Source: an uncultured Alkaliphilus sp.
GTDB taxonomy: Bacteria > Bacillota > Clostridia > Peptostreptococcales > Natronincolaceae
Direction of reading: 5' to 3'
NCBI GenBank assembly: GCA_938074565.1
Contig: CALJEQ010000020.1
Location: 1-64,000 of the forward strand
DNA: 64,000 nucleotides
In this document: positions 38,224 to 47,135 of the stretch, piece by piece
Layout of the letters: every line of letters starts with the position of its first letter
How positions within the stretch are numbered: the stretch's first letter is position 1
Translations under genes and position numbers: made by a program
The notes under the pieces: generated by a model
What the model was told of the DNA's origin: nothing
The model's input: only the letters and a program-made list of their open reading frames with translations
The model's database searches: none

Positions 38224-39723
38224 CTATATTCTTGAAATTTCTTGTAGTTCTCCACTAATTGCAGCTATCTCATGTATTTCTTTATATAAGTCGTTTATTC
38301 TATTGTTTTGGTCCTCTATAGAAGCTGCAATTTCTTCTGTTGTAGCTGAATGTTCTTCTGTAATACTGGCTATATTTTCTACTTTATCTTGAATATCATT
38401 AAAGATTATTGTCACTTGATTAATTTTTTCCACTTCTTCTTTAATACTGTTATTCATCTCATCAAATGACTCCACCATTTTGTTAAAAGCAATATTAACA
38501 CTTTCAACAATTTTGTTACTTTCTTTAACGGCTACATCACCTGTTGTAACCTCCCGTAGAGCCATAGTTTTTACATGATAAATTTCATCTGTAACATTAT
38601 GAATTTCTTTTACCATGTTTTTACTTTGTTCTGCTAGTTTTCTAACTTCATCAGCCACCACGGCAAAACCTTTGCCAGCTTCCCCTGCTCTGGCTGATTC
38701 TATAGCTGCATTTAAAGCAAGTAGATTAGTCTGTTCAGAAATTTGCGATATAGCAGATAAAAATGACTTAATTTTCTCCATATGTTCATCTAATTCTGTA
38801 ACTGTTGTAACGGCAGAACCCATTGCATTCTTTACCAACTTCATTTGTTGATTCATTATACTCATGTTACTAATTCCTTCTGTTACAAGTCCATTTACTT
38901 GCTGAGAAGATTTAAAAATTATTTGGGAGGCTTCTTGAGCTTCTTTAACAACTTCACCAGCCTTCATCATCCTATTATTAATATTGCTAATGCTGGCAGC
39001 TTCTTCTTCAACGCCTCTTGCCATTTCTTGTATAGCTTGATTTACAGTCTCACTAATTTCCTTAGTTGTTGCAATTTCGTCATTACTTCTACTAATATTC
39101 AAAGTTAAAGTACTTGAACTTTCTTTAATAACTTCCATTGTTTTCTGTAACTTAGTAAGTAATTCGGTGGTTTCTTTTTCTTTTTGTATACTTGCTATAA
39201 CCAATTGATTTCCCCATTTAGTAAGGAAGTCCAAAGCTAATAAATTACAATTTAGTATAAGCATACGAACTATAAAGTCTGATAAGTCTACATTTGCCCC
39301 CATAATATAGTGAGGATTAATGGCAAAATATACAATTAAAAGTAAGTTTAAAACAAAACCAAATGATAGTAAAATATCTCTTCTAAAATATAAAGAAGCT
39401 AAACTTATTGTGGCTGGAAGAACCATAAAAAATCTAAAAGCTCCATTTTCAAAATATAGTAAAGCCATAGCAATTAATGCTGGTATTAATGGCATTAATA
39501 CCCCTACAAACAATTCTGAAATTTTTACTTTTTTAGATAAGAAGTACAGTATAGTAGATAATAGGGCGGTTACTCCCATTAACATACTAATTCTTAATCC
39601 TACTTCCATTCCATGATTAAATGGGGCTTGTATTGAAAATATAATAGAACACACCAAGATAATAATATATATTACACGTGTAATCCTTTTGAAACTAAAT
39701 TTATTCTGTAAGTCCAAATCCAC
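38224..39723 (-). CDS. Methyl-accepting chemotaxis-like protein with multi-helix membrane domain
   Basis: This 499-aa protein has about six membrane helices in residues 15-170 (for example [24 protein letters not shown] and [17 protein letters not shown]) with no large external domain and no HAMP. The MCP signalling domain runs to the C-terminus with tip [35 protein letters not shown]. The sensor is thus within or near the membrane, unlike the dCache receptors at the left of the window. It may sense energy state or a lipophilic ligand (inference). Monocistronic with a terminator. Confidence 0.93.
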   Translation of the reverse strand: MDLDLQNKFSFKRITRVIYIIILVCSIIFSIQAPFNHGMEVGLRISMLMGVTALLSTILYFLSKKVKISELFVGVLMPLIPALIAMALLYFENGAFRFFMVLPATISLASLYFRRDILLSFGFVLNLLLIVYFAINPHYIMGANVDLSDFIVRMLILNCNLLALDFLTKWGNQLVIASIQKEKETTELLTKLQKTMEVIKESSSTLTLNISRSNDEIATTKEISETVNQAIQEMARGVEEEAASISNINNRMMKAGEVVKEAQEASQIIFKSSQQVNGLVTEGISNMSIMNQQMKLVKNAMGSAVTTVTELDEHMEKIKSFLSAISQISEQTNLLALNAAIESARAGEAGKGFAVVADEVRKLAEQSKNMVKEIHNVTDEIYHVKTMALREVTTGDVAVKESNKIVESVNIAFNKMVESFDEMNNSIKEEVEKINQVTIIFNDIQDKVENIASITEEHSATTEEIAASIEDQNNRINDLYKEIHEIAAISGELQEISRI

Positions 39724-39898
39724 ACACTCCTTATAATATGACTAATTAAAAGCAAACAAAACTAGAATATATATAGTCCATTCTACACAATTATTCGAGA
39801 TTATTCAAGATTTATTCAGCGAATATAATGTAAATTCTATGTTAATCGACTTATATATTCTAATTGGCTTTTAAATATAGATTATGGATTTAGCTTTG

Positions 39899-41527
39899 CT
39901 ATTTTCTTTTATTATATTTGTTTTTTCCATCATAACTTTTTTGATTTCTTTCATTGTTATTACTTCTTTCATCTTTTCTACCTTTATCGTCAGTTCTGCC
40001 CTTGTCATTCCATTTGCCTTTTTCACCGGTTCTGCCCTTGTCATTCCACTTGCCTTTTTCGTCTGTTCTACCTCTGTCATTCCATTTTCCTTTATCTTCT
40101 GTTCTACTCTTGTCATTCCATTTTCCTTTATCTTCTGTTTTACCTTTGTCATTCCACTTGCCTTTTTCGTCTGTTCTACCCTTGTCATTCCACTTGCCTT
40201 TTTCATCTGTTCTGCCTTTGTCATTCCATTTACCTTTTTCGTCTGTTCTACCTCTGTTATTAGATCTTCCCCTGTCATTAGATCTTCCTCTATCATTAGA
40301 TCTACCTTTTTCAAAGGTTTTACTTTTTCCAGTAGATTTATTTTTATCATTAAACTTACCCTTAGACTTATGCTCTGATTGATTTGTTGTATCAACTTCT
40401 ACATCTAATTGCATGTTTAGAGGATACCTTTCTAATCTTTTATTAATACCCTCTTCAATTTCCTGTAAAGCTTTTCTATCTTTAAGAGCAGCAAAAGTAA
40501 CGGCAACACCCTTTTCTCCCGCTCTTCCAGTTCTTCCAATACGATGAATGTAGCCTTCTAAGTCTTGTGGCATATCGTAATTGAATATGTGGGTTACACC
40601 CTCTACATCAAGTCCCCTTGCAGCTACATCAGTTGCCACCAATATTTGAATTTTAGCTTTACGAAACTTCTCCATTACACGTTCACGTTTTGCTTGACTT
40701 AAATCTCCGTGTAATTCATCTGAATTATATCCATTACTTATCAATGCCTCATTTAATGTACTTGCTCTTCGTTTTGTACGACAGAAAACAATTGCTAAAA
40801 ATGGCTGTGTTTCCTCAATCACTTTCAACAAAGATGCTTGTTTTTGTCGGTCTGTAGTTTCCACCAACATTTGACGAATCTCTTTTAAGGTGATTTCTCT
40901 TCCCTTAGCCTGTACTTCTTTTGGATTAACCATAAACTTTTTAGCTAATCCACCTACTTCTTTAGGTATAGTAGCTGAAAACAATAAGGTTTGACGAGAT
41001 GGAGTTACTTTTTCAATAATTGTCTCAATATCTTGTAAAAAACCCATATCCAACATTTGATCAGCTTCGTCTAAAATCAACATATTTAATTGATTAAAAC
41101 GCAAAGTTCCTCTTCTTAAATGATCCATTATTCTTCCTGGTGTACCGATAACAATATGTACTTTACGCTTTAATTTTCTAATTTGTGCTTCAACATCTTG
41201 TCCGCCATAAACAGCTAAAACGCTTATACCCAGTCCTCTAGCTAATTTATCTGTTTCATTTTTAATTTGAAGCGCCAACTCTCTAGTGGGGGTTATAACT
41301 AATCCTTGTACATAAGGAAGTTCTGGCGATACTTTTTCCATCATTGGTAAAATAAAAGCCAAAGTTTTTCCTGTTCCTGTTTGTGCTTGGGCAATTACGT
41401 CATTTCCCTCCATAATATATGGAATTGCTTTTTGTTGTATAGGGGTAGGCTCTTTAATCCCCTGTTTAAGCAATTGATTAATTAGTTGTTGATTAACTCC
41501 TAGTTCATTAAAGTTATTTATGCTCAT
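39899..41527 (-). CDS. DEAD-box RNA helicase with repetitive basic tail
   Basis: This 542-aa helicase has the full motif set: PTPIQQKAIP (Q), AQTGTGKT (I), PTRELALQ (Ia), TPGRIMDHL (Ib), LDEADQMLDMGF (II), FSATIP (III), ATDVAARGLDVEGV (V) and HRIGRTGRAGEKG (VI). It resembles CshA/RhlE-type cold-shock and RNA-decay helicases. Residues 409-516 are three 6-aa RSNDRG-type repeats and seven 12-aa RTDEKGKWNDKG-type repeats, rich in Lys, Asp, Asn and Trp. This tail is expected to be disordered and to bind RNA, and could support condensate formation. Repeat-driven open frames on other frames across 39871-40395 are not genes. Confidence 0.96.
   Translation of the reverse strand: MSINNFNELGVNQQLINQLLKQGIKEPTPIQQKAIPYIMEGNDVIAQAQTGTGKTLAFILPMMEKVSPELPYVQGLVITPTRELALQIKNETDKLARGLGISVLAVYGGQDVEAQIRKLKRKVHIVIGTPGRIMDHLRRGTLRFNQLNMLILDEADQMLDMGFLQDIETIIEKVTPSRQTLLFSATIPKEVGGLAKKFMVNPKEVQAKGREITLKEIRQMLVETTDRQKQASLLKVIEETQPFLAIVFCRTKRRASTLNEALISNGYNSDELHGDLSQAKRERVMEKFRKAKIQILVATDVAARGLDVEGVTHIFNYDMPQDLEGYIHRIGRTGRAGEKGVAVTFAALKDRKALQEIEEGINKRLERYPLNMQLDVEVDTTNQSEHKSKGKFNDKNKSTGKSKTFEKGRSNDRGRSNDRGRSNNRGRTDEKGKWNDKGRTDEKGKWNDKGRTDEKGKWNDKGKTEDKGKWNDKSRTEDKGKWNDRGRTDEKGKWNDKGRTGEKGKWNDKGRTDDKGRKDERSNNNERNQKSYDGKNKYNKRK
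39998..40303 (-). repeat. Coding tandem repeats in the helicase tail
   Basis: Seven 36-bp units (39998-40249) encode variants of (R/K)T(D/E)(E/D)KGKWND(K/R)(G/S). Three 18-bp units (40250-40303) encode RSNDRG, RSNDRG and RSNNRG. The units differ by a few bases, which marks the array as prone to slippage and copy-number change. Confidence 0.9.
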
Positions 41528-41779
41528 TTAATATCTCCTTTTTCTCTTTATTATCTTTGTATGTCTACTCCTTATTGTACTCTATTTTTCTAATATATAC
41601 ATCATTAATGCATTAAATCTTTATAATAATTTTTTATATTTAAAAAACTTTAATGGTATTTACTTTTATTATTTTTTATCACCCCTCATTCTATTCAATA
41701 ATCTTAAATATTTATAAGAATACAATGATTCTTGTATAATGTTAGTATTCAAATATACAGCTTAATTCAAAATAGACAA

Positions 41780-41807
41780 AAATCACTTATATCTAACTAA
41801 GTGATTT
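41780..41807 (-). terminator. Terminator of the ABC transporter operon
   Basis: A perfect 10-bp stem (AAATCACTTA / TAAGTGATTT) with an 8-nt loop and a TTTTTGT tail on the minus strand, 50 nt after the second permease gene. The adjoining 41528-41779 upstream of the helicase shows no gene. Confidence 0.82.
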
Positions 41808-41857
41808 CTGTAGTATTTGCTTATATACACAAAATTAAGTAATTTTTATTCTAGGCT

Positions 41858-42715
41858 CTATATATTATTTTTTAATAACATATATGGAGATATTTTATTC
41901 ATTTTGTTAAGAATAATAATAGATAAAAAAAATGTAAATAACATACATATAACCCCCGTTATCAGCACGGTAATTAAATCTAAACTTATACTAGTTCTCA
42001 TTAAATTAGTTATTTCCATTTTAGATAGGATTCGACTTAAAATATTATTAAACAAAAATAAAGTGCTTATATATGCTAATATGCAACTTACTATAACCAT
42101 TATGCTACTTTCTGTAAATACTAATTTAAATAAATGACTCTTGTTATATCCTACAACTTTATATAAAGCAATTTCATATCTTCTTTCATTAATAAAAACA
42201 TTAACATTAATTATTACTGTTATAACGGTTGCCACCATAACAATACACAACGCTATAAAGCTAATAATCTTAATCGTTTTAATTAATTCTACATTTATAA
42301 TTGCTTTTTCATTTATAATTACCATATAATTTTCAGTGTTACTAAAATAGTGGGTAACCTTACTAATATTACGATAATCATCAACAGTTATTGTCATTTG
42401 TAAACTTATATTTTGATCTAATGAAATTATACTTACTTTCTCTATATGGGGTATTTTATATAATTCTTTAATAAAGTCTTCTACATCAACATTATAGCCT
42501 CCCCCAGAATACTCTAGTGTAAATTCTCTAAAAACCATTTCACCCTCTAGGTTATTTAAATTATCATCGATAAAATAAAAAGATGATATTGTAAAAAATA
42601 AAGAACATAAAATTAGTATAGTTGTGCAAGTATTAATTAATATACTAACAATAGTTTTGCCTTTATGTCGTCTAAGATTTATAAAAGATTGCTTTAATAC
42701 ATGCTGTAGAGTCAA
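41858..42715 (-). CDS. FtsX-like ABC permease (subunit 2)
   Basis: This 285-aa permease has a TM at about 18-42 and an extracytoplasmic domain to about 140. Three TM helices then follow (IISFIALCIVMVATVITVIINV; a second around VIVSCILAYISTLFLF; a third around LITVLITGVICMLFTFFLS), the FtsX/MacB topology. The motif NERRYEIALYKVVGYNKSHLFKLV is the usual cytoplasmic coupling segment. Its start overlaps the end of the 42712 gene by 4 nt, so the two permeases are translationally coupled and probably form a heterodimer. The extracytoplasmic domain is small. Confidence 0.92.
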   Translation of the reverse strand: MTLQHVLKQSFINLRRHKGKTIVSILINTCTTILILCSLFFTISSFYFIDDNLNNLEGEMVFREFTLEYSGGGYNVDVEDFIKELYKIPHIEKVSIISLDQNISLQMTITVDDYRNISKVTHYFSNTENYMVIINEKAIINVELIKTIKIISFIALCIVMVATVITVIINVNVFINERRYEIALYKVVGYNKSHLFKLVFTESSIMVIVSCILAYISTLFLFNNILSRILSKMEITNLMRTSISLDLITVLITGVICMLFTFFLSIIILNKMNKISPYMLLKNNI

Positions 42716-44007
42716 TTATTTTCACGTCCCTTACTTAAGGCTACTTTAGGTGAAATTTTTATAGCATACCTCATTGCATAGATACTCCCTAGTAATGGTA
42801 CTATAATACTGATAATAGCCGTTTGTAAAATCAAACTTAAATTAGTTCTTACTTTTATAGCCTGTACATACATTGAGCCATAGTTTGCTATTCCCCAGCG
42901 AAAAAAAACTATAAACCCAAGTAAGATTATACAAGATATTATAAAACTAATGATTCCTATAATAACAGCCTCAAAACTTGCTATTATGGTTAAGTTCTGA
43001 TTATTATACCCTATTGCCTTCATTAGTCCAATTTCACCTGTACGTTTCTTCATAGATTGGATCATAGTCAATGTAAGGTTTATTAATGAAGTAATTAGAA
43101 TTATTAACCCCAATATATTACCCGAATACAATATGTACTTGGATATTTCTCCTATAGGGCCTAATACCGCTGCTCTATTTACAACAAATCCCTTATTATT
43201 TAGTTTGGTAATCACATTTTCAACATTCTTTTGATTGTCTACTATAACACTGTAGGATATATTAAAATCTTCTGCCAGCCCTATATTATGCTGTTCAATA
43301 TTTGTATATATCTCTTTTAAGTCATTGAATGGTATTATTACATTATATGGATAAAAATGGTTAGGTACTATATCATATACCCCCACAACTTTAAAGCTAT
43401 AACTAAATTCTTTTATTATACTCATTTCATTAGAACTGTAGTCTCTTGCAAAATATTTTAAAGTTATTGTCTTCCCAATTAAGCTTTCTCCATCTATAAA
43501 ATCAACCTTCTCTTTTGAATAATCAATTTGAAAAGTTGTATCTGGATAAAACTTTTTTGGTATAATGCCAACATTGACATCTGTTGTATCAAAGAATTCA
43601 CCGGCAACAACTATATTTTCATACTGGTTCTTTCTTGACTTTAAAATCAATTTTTTAAAATTTGATTTTGAATCTGATTCAGTATTAAGAGTTTCTATAC
43701 TATTTACCTCTGTAACAATACCAAATAACTCCTCATTAAATTCTACAATATTATCATCACTATTTACTATATTTACAATTGTTTCTTTAACGTTAGGTTG
43801 AAGTTTAAAAGTATTTATTATTAATGTTCTATAATCCAATGAATTGTACAAGTATTCATCTATGTATTTACTCAAAGATGAATTTAATGTTGTTGTTAAT
43901 AATAGTATCGTCAAGGAAATTGTAATCATTAAAATATTTACAATTGATGCTCTTTTTCTTCTTAACAGATTTGTTAGGGCTAATGAAATATAATAGTTTG
44001 TTTTCAT
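42712..44007 (-). CDS. FtsX-like ABC permease (subunit 1)
   Basis: This 431-aa permease has an N-terminal TM (about 20-42), a MacB-like extracytoplasmic domain of about 240 aa, and three C-terminal helices (around GNILGLIILITSLINLTLTMI, AVIIGIISFIISCIILLGFIVFF and ILQTAIISIIVPLLGSIYAM). The segment KKRTGEIGLMKAIGYNNQNL is the coupling motif. FtsX-like exporters typically drive mechanotransmission, peptide or toxin export and antimicrobial peptide resistance rather than classic import. It lies 1 nt after the ATPase gene. Confidence 0.93.
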   Translation of the reverse strand: MKTNYYISLALTNLLRRKRASIVNILMITISLTILLLTTTLNSSLSKYIDEYLYNSLDYRTLIINTFKLQPNVKETIVNIVNSDDNIVEFNEELFGIVTEVNSIETLNTESDSKSNFKKLILKSRKNQYENIVVAGEFFDTTDVNVGIIPKKFYPDTTFQIDYSKEKVDFIDGESLIGKTITLKYFARDYSSNEMSIIKEFSYSFKVVGVYDIVPNHFYPYNVIIPFNDLKEIYTNIEQHNIGLAEDFNISYSVIVDNQKNVENVITKLNNKGFVVNRAAVLGPIGEISKYILYSGNILGLIILITSLINLTLTMIQSMKKRTGEIGLMKAIGYNNQNLTIIASFEAVIIGIISFIISCIILLGFIVFFRWGIANYGSMYVQAIKVRTNLSLILQTAIISIIVPLLGSIYAMRYAIKISPKVALSKGRENN

Positions 44008-44008
44008 A

Positions 44009-44674
44009 TTATTTCTCCTTTAAATTACCTTCTGTCATATAAAAAACCTCATCTGCATAATTTAGTACAATTTCATTATGTGATACAACTACAATGCTTT
44101 TACCTGCCTTAGAAAGCATCTTTAGATAATCAAATACTATTTTTTCACTTTCTACATCAAGGTTTCCTGTAGGTTCGTCTGCAAAAACACACATGGGGTC
44201 ATTTGCCAATGCTCTTGCCAAAGCAACCCGTTGTTGTTCTCCCCCTGATAATTGAGAAGGAAAATGATTATAGCGTTCTTTTAGTCCAAATAACTCTAAT
44301 AATTCTATTGATTTTTTCTGTTTGTTTTTATTTTTATAGTTTGGATTAATATGCATTGGAATCATTACATTTTCATAAGCCTTTAATGCAGGATTAAGAT
44401 GAAATTCTTGAAAAACAAATCCAAATTCTTTCATTCGTATTTTAGACTTATCTTTATCTTCCAGTGTTAATGCATCACATCCATTTACATATAATTTGCC
44501 ACTGGTGGGGTTGTCTAACATTCCAAGTAAGCTTAATAATGTTGTTTTTCCAGAACCAGACCTTCCCATTATTGCATAAAAACATCCTTTTTTAATTTCT
44601 ATTGATATATTATTTACAGCTTTTACATTCTTAAATTGCTTCACAAGGTTGTTTGCTACAATAACTGCTTCCAT
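44009..44674 (-). CDS. ABC transporter ATPase (MacB/LolD type)
   Basis: This 221-aa ATPase has Walker [10 protein letters not shown] (about 36-44), Q-loop FVFQEFHLN, signature [15 protein letters not shown], Walker [12 protein letters not shown] and a switch His in VVSHNE. The sequence type is that paired with FtsX-like permeases. It heads the three-gene transporter operon, behind a perfect 22-bp palindrome, and is separated from the upstream exported-protein gene by a strong hairpin. Confidence 0.96.
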   Translation of the reverse strand: MEAVIVANNLVKQFKNVKAVNNISIEIKKGCFYAIMGRSGSGKTTLLSLLGMLDNPTSGKLYVNGCDALTLEDKDKSKIRMKEFGFVFQEFHLNPALKAYENVMIPMHINPNYKNKNKQKKSIELLELFGLKERYNHFPSQLSGGEQQRVALARALANDPMCVFADEPTGNLDVESEKIVFDYLKMLSKAGKSIVVVSHNEIVLNYADEVFYMTEGNLKEK

Positions 44675-44709
44675 AAAATTTAGCTCCTCAATATTAGATT
44701 TTGTATAAT

Positions 44710-44731
44710 AAATATATTTGCAAATATATTT
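44710..44731. promoter_or_regulatory. Perfect 22-bp palindrome before the ABC ATPase
   Basis: AAATATATTTG followed by its exact complement CAAATATATTT, centred about 46 bp upstream of the ATPase start. Position and symmetry suggest an operator. No regulator gene is adjacent. Confidence 0.5.
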
Positions 44732-44745
44732 TTACTTATGATAAA

Positions 44746-44781
44746 AGGATTAAATCTTAAGATACATTAAGATTTAATCCT
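44746..44781 (-). terminator. Terminator or attenuator between exported protein and ABC operon
   Basis: A perfect 15-bp inverted repeat (AGGATTAAATCTTAA / TTAAGATTTAATCCT) with a 6-nt loop is followed by TTTTATC on the minus strand. It lies 12 nt after the exported-protein stop codon. Read-through would let the peptide gene exceed transporter expression. Confidence 0.82.
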
Positions 44782-44793
44782 GCTGAATTACAA

Positions 44794-45240
44794 TTACTTG
44801 CTAGACATAGTAACTTGATTGCTTGACCAACTATCTACAGAATCACGTCTGTAATCACCCATTGGGTATGTATTATATATATAATATCTAAAGGTACCAT
44901 CTGACTGACCTGTATATGATGCAGAATAGGTACTATCAATAGTTTTTAAATTTAATGTTTTAGTGCCTTGTACAGTATAGCTAAAAGTAGTCTTTTTTTC
45001 TAGTTGAAACTCAGCATAATTGTCTCCAGTTGTTTCCCAATTTCTCCACGTTAATTTGTTATCTATTCTATGTGTTGACCCAACATAGTCTCTGTATGAT
45101 CCAAGAAGAGTACTTCGACTGCTTAAGCTAATAGACGTATTATATGAAGTATTAGCAAATGCAGTTATCCCCAACATAGACACCATCACAATTGTCATTA
45201 CTAAAAACAAAGCTCTTTTTTTTGTAGTTTTCTTCATCAT
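44794..45240 (-). CDS. Small exported protein next to ABC exporter, unknown
   Basis: This 148-aa protein has a textbook signal peptide (KKTTKKRALFLVMTIVMVSMLGITAFA-N, cleavage after about 30). The mature region of about 118 aa has no Cys and is rich in Ser, Thr and Tyr with alternating beta-strand patterns (YAEFQLEKKTTFSYTVQG, TFRYYIYNTYPMG). AAGGAGG precedes the ATG. Its neighbours are an ABC exporter with FtsX-like permeases and a promoter region with two Spo0A boxes. The layout recalls secreted bacteriocin or killing-factor loci with a self-protection exporter, but no known toxin family is recognised. Confidence 0.82.
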   Translation of the reverse strand: MMKKTTKKRALFLVMTIVMVSMLGITAFANTSYNTSISLSSRSTLLGSYRDYVGSTHRIDNKLTWRNWETTGDNYAEFQLEKKTTFSYTVQGTKTLNLKTIDSTYSASYTGQSDGTFRYYIYNTYPMGDYRRDSVDSWSSNQVTMSSK

Positions 45241-45332
45241 TCTAAAAAACCTCCTTAGTATTTTTAACTTCTAGATAACACTTGCAAACATTTTTAAAAA
45301 TTAGAAAAAAATTTAATAACTAATAATATGGG

Positions 45333-45362
45333 TTATTTTGCTGGTGCTCTATCGTAATTCAT
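45333..45362 (-). CDS. Possible 9-codon ORF with strong ribosome binding site
   Basis: AGGGAGGTG, 7 nt, then ATG and an ORF encoding MNYDRAPAK followed by TAA on the minus strand, upstream of the exported-protein gene. The ribosome binding site is as good as any in the window. It may be a translated leader or a small peptide. Confidence 0.35.
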   Translation of the reverse strand: MNYDRAPAK

Positions 45363-45492
45363 ATAATTACACCTCCCTATTTTATTTTATTTATTATAAG
45401 AAGCCTTTTAAATCTTCTTATTATCTTTACAATAAAACTCTTTATTAAGCTTCTGACAGCTATTTACTTTTACAGTTTATGTTTACTAAGTT

Positions 45493-45539
45493 ATTATATA
45501 ATGGTTTACTTAAATAATATGTCGAATCCCCCTGTCGAA
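45493..45539 (-). promoter_or_regulatory. Promoter region with two Spo0A boxes
   Basis: TGTCGAA occurs at 45520-45526 and 45533-45539 (plus strand), both exact matches to the Spo0A box. On the minus strand they lie over and just upstream of a poor -35 (CATATT, about 45516-45521), with TATAAT at 45493-45498. That is the layout of a promoter activated by Spo0A-P. The boxes are 13 bp centre to centre, wider than the 10 bp often seen. Confidence 0.6.
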
Positions 45540-45631
45540 ACCTTACAGTTTTATTACAAATTTATTTAATAATGCACTAAATCGTATATTTATGTTATGT
45601 TTTTAACAATTATAGTTGTAGAAAACAAAGA

Positions 45632-45700
45632 AAAATCTGCTGAAATTACACATCATGGTATATTCAACGATACCATAATCATATATTTATCAGCAGATTA
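45632..45700 (-). terminator. Terminator after the DUF3793 gene
   Basis: Outer arms AAATCTGCTGA and TCAGCAGATT enclose an inner ATGGTAT / ATACCAT pair, with TTTTTC following on the minus strand. Confidence 0.78.
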
Positions 45701-45760
45701 CTATAATAAGTTAACTAATATATATTCAAAATAAAATTTCTAAACCAAAATATATTTATT

Positions 45761-46345
45761 CTAAGCCGTCAATATTATATTCTCAGGTGTTTTGTGCTGT
45801 AACATCTTCTTCATTTCTTCCCTTGCTTCTTTAAAGGCTTTTCGCTTTTCATCAGAAAGTCTTGCATCTCCATAGACCCTCCAGCCTTCTACTTTTGTTA
45901 GGCTTAAAGAAGGATGACCAATAAAACCTAAAACATCCTTTAGTGGATAACCTAAAAATATTCCTATTTCATCTGGAATTATTCCATCATTTAAAATAGT
46001 TAGCAAGTGAGTTAAATAAGATTCTAATGTATATTGTTGGGGATACCCCATCATCTTTAAAAATTTCAAGTTTTTACTGTCTTTTAATGTTTCATCTAAT
46101 GCTATCGGATTGTAAAAGAATAGTTTTACACATTGTTGGCAATTCAGTTCTTGAAAGTTGATAAGTTTGGAATTTTCAAATAGATTTTTTACCTTTTTTG
46201 TTACTATGAGGTCTTTTTCTTTCCTTTGAGGAAAACTTAAAATTTCAGCTGGTTTAACCCCCAGTAACACTGGTCCTAAAAGTTCTGTATACCAATGCAG
46301 AAAGTCCTCATCATTATTTAAACAAAAACAATTATTTAGTCTCAT
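45761..46345 (-). CDS. DUF3793 family protein, iron-regulated
   Basis: This 194-aa protein of the DUF3793 family, common in clostridia, has no known function. It has an N-terminal segment ending LLGVKPAEILSFP, a central NCQQCVKLFFYN with a Cys pair, then GYPQQYTLESYLTHLLT, IGIFLGYPLKDVLGFIGH and WRVYGD. The start at 46345 follows AAGGTG by 7 nt; a TTG two codons earlier is less likely. A Fur box lies 26 bp upstream, placing it in the same regulon as feoAB and the SLH flavoprotein. Monocistronic. Confidence 0.88.
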   Translation of the reverse strand: MRLNNCFCLNNDEDFLHWYTELLGPVLLGVKPAEILSFPQRKEKDLIVTKKVKNLFENSKLINFQELNCQQCVKLFFYNPIALDETLKDSKNLKFLKMMGYPQQYTLESYLTHLLTILNDGIIPDEIGIFLGYPLKDVLGFIGHPSLSLTKVEGWRVYGDARLSDEKRKAFKEAREEMKKMLQHKTPENIILTA

Positions 46346-46370
46346 ATCCAAACACCTTCTTTCTCAAACT

Positions 46371-46432
46371 TAAAATGATTATTATTATCACTTGTATATT
46401 ATTATCATATACCATTCATTAAAAAATGTCAA
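46371..46432 (-). promoter_or_regulatory. DUF3793 promoter with Fur box
   Basis: On the minus strand TTGACA (46427-46432), a 17-bp spacer and TATGAT (46404-46409). TAAAATGATTATTATTATC (46371-46389, plus strand) matches 15 of 19 Fur positions just downstream of the expected start, as in the feo promoter. Confidence 0.78.
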
Positions 46433-46474
46433 AGTATTGATTAAAATAATAAAATCTTTATATTTAAATATAAC

Positions 46475-46513
46475 AAAAGGAGGGCTACTCCTTATGGAAG
46501 CATCCTCCTCTTT
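46475..46513 (-). terminator. Terminator after LLFFFLLLV protein B
   Basis: Imperfect arms with an AGGAGG / CCTCCT core and an inner GCT...AGC pairing, T-rich tail on the minus strand. Confidence 0.65.
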
Positions 46514-46534
46514 AATAATTATTAAAGTTTTTAA

Positions 46535-46729
46535 CTAGCAACCCCAGAATCTTCTTCCACCAAATAAAAGAACTAATAATAAGAAGAAGAATAATAAGCT
46601 GTCACCAGCATCTGCAAATAATCCACAATTACAGAAAATGATCACTAACAATAAAAAGAAAAATAATAAACTGGTGTCAGTACCACCAAATAAACCACCA
46701 AGCACACTTTTTTTAGCTACGTCACTCAT
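46535..46729 (-). CDS. Tiny two-helix hydrophobic protein, LLFFFLLLV family member B
   Basis: This 64-aa paralogue of the 30816 protein carries TSLLFFFLLLVIIF and DSLLFFFLLLVLLF blocks joined by CNCGLFADAG, with a FGG lead and a GGRRFWGC end. The start at 46729 follows AAGGAAGGTGA; the longer open frame has no ribosome binding site. It lies next to member C in the same orientation, but each has its own terminator and promoter candidate, so they are independent transcripts. Confidence 0.85.
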   Translation of the reverse strand: MSDVAKKSVLGGLFGGTDTSLLFFFLLLVIIFCNCGLFADAGDSLLFFFLLLVLLFGGRRFWGC

Positions 46730-46788
46730 ACATGTCACCTTCCTTATTTTATTCGATATGGATCTTTTGAACTCTTTCAAGTTCAATA

Positions 46789-46816
46789 TATTCTATGTAT
46801 TAATAATTAAAAGTGT
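46789..46816 (-). promoter_or_regulatory. Sigma-K-like promoter of LLFFFLLLV protein B
   Basis: On the minus strand AC (46815-46816), a 17-bp spacer and CATAGAATA (46789-46797) match AC-N17-CATAnnnTA, about 60 bp upstream of the start codon. Confidence 0.45.
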
Positions 46817-46856
46817 GTCATATCTTATTAAGTTAATGAATCTAAACATTTATGAT

Positions 46857-46890
46857 AAAAGGAGTGACTATACTATCAGCCACTCCTTTT
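46857..46890 (-). terminator. Terminator after LLFFFLLLV protein C
   Basis: AAAAGGAGTGACT and AGCCACTCCTTTT pair with one bulge, 5 nt from the stop codon, with T-rich flank on the minus strand. Confidence 0.82.
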
Positions 46891-46895
46891 ATTAA

Positions 46896-47090
46896 TTAAA
46901 AACCAATTAATCCTCTGCCACCAAATAGTAATATTAGTAATAAGAAGAAGAACAATATACTATCTCCTGAATCTCTAAAAATATTACAGTTACAGAAGAT
47001 AATTACCAATAGTAAGAAGAAGAACAATATACTGTTTCCTCCTCCAAATATATTACCAAGTATACCGGTTCCCTGTACTGCTCCACTCAT
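46896..47090 (-). CDS. Tiny two-helix hydrophobic protein, LLFFFLLLV family member C
   Basis: This 64-aa paralogue has NSILFFFLLLVIIF and DSILFFFLLLILLF joined by CNCNIFRDSG, with an FGGG lead and a GGRGLIGF end. The start at 47090 follows GGAGGTG. Leu-to-Ile changes at the same place in both internal repeats suggest that the two halves evolve together. Independent terminator. Confidence 0.85.
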   Translation of the reverse strand: MSGAVQGTGILGNIFGGGNSILFFFLLLVIIFCNCNIFRDSGDSILFFFLLLILLFGGRGLIGF

Positions 47091-47135
47091 AAAATACACC
47101 TCCATGTTAATTTTCTTACATTTTTCAACTCATTA

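Noticed and set aside
39871-40395. Long open frames on both strands overlapping the helicase tail
   Set aside because: They are shadows of the 36-bp coding repeats (a repeat unit divisible by three keeps all frames open). They have no plausible ribosome binding site, and the helicase frame carries the family motifs.
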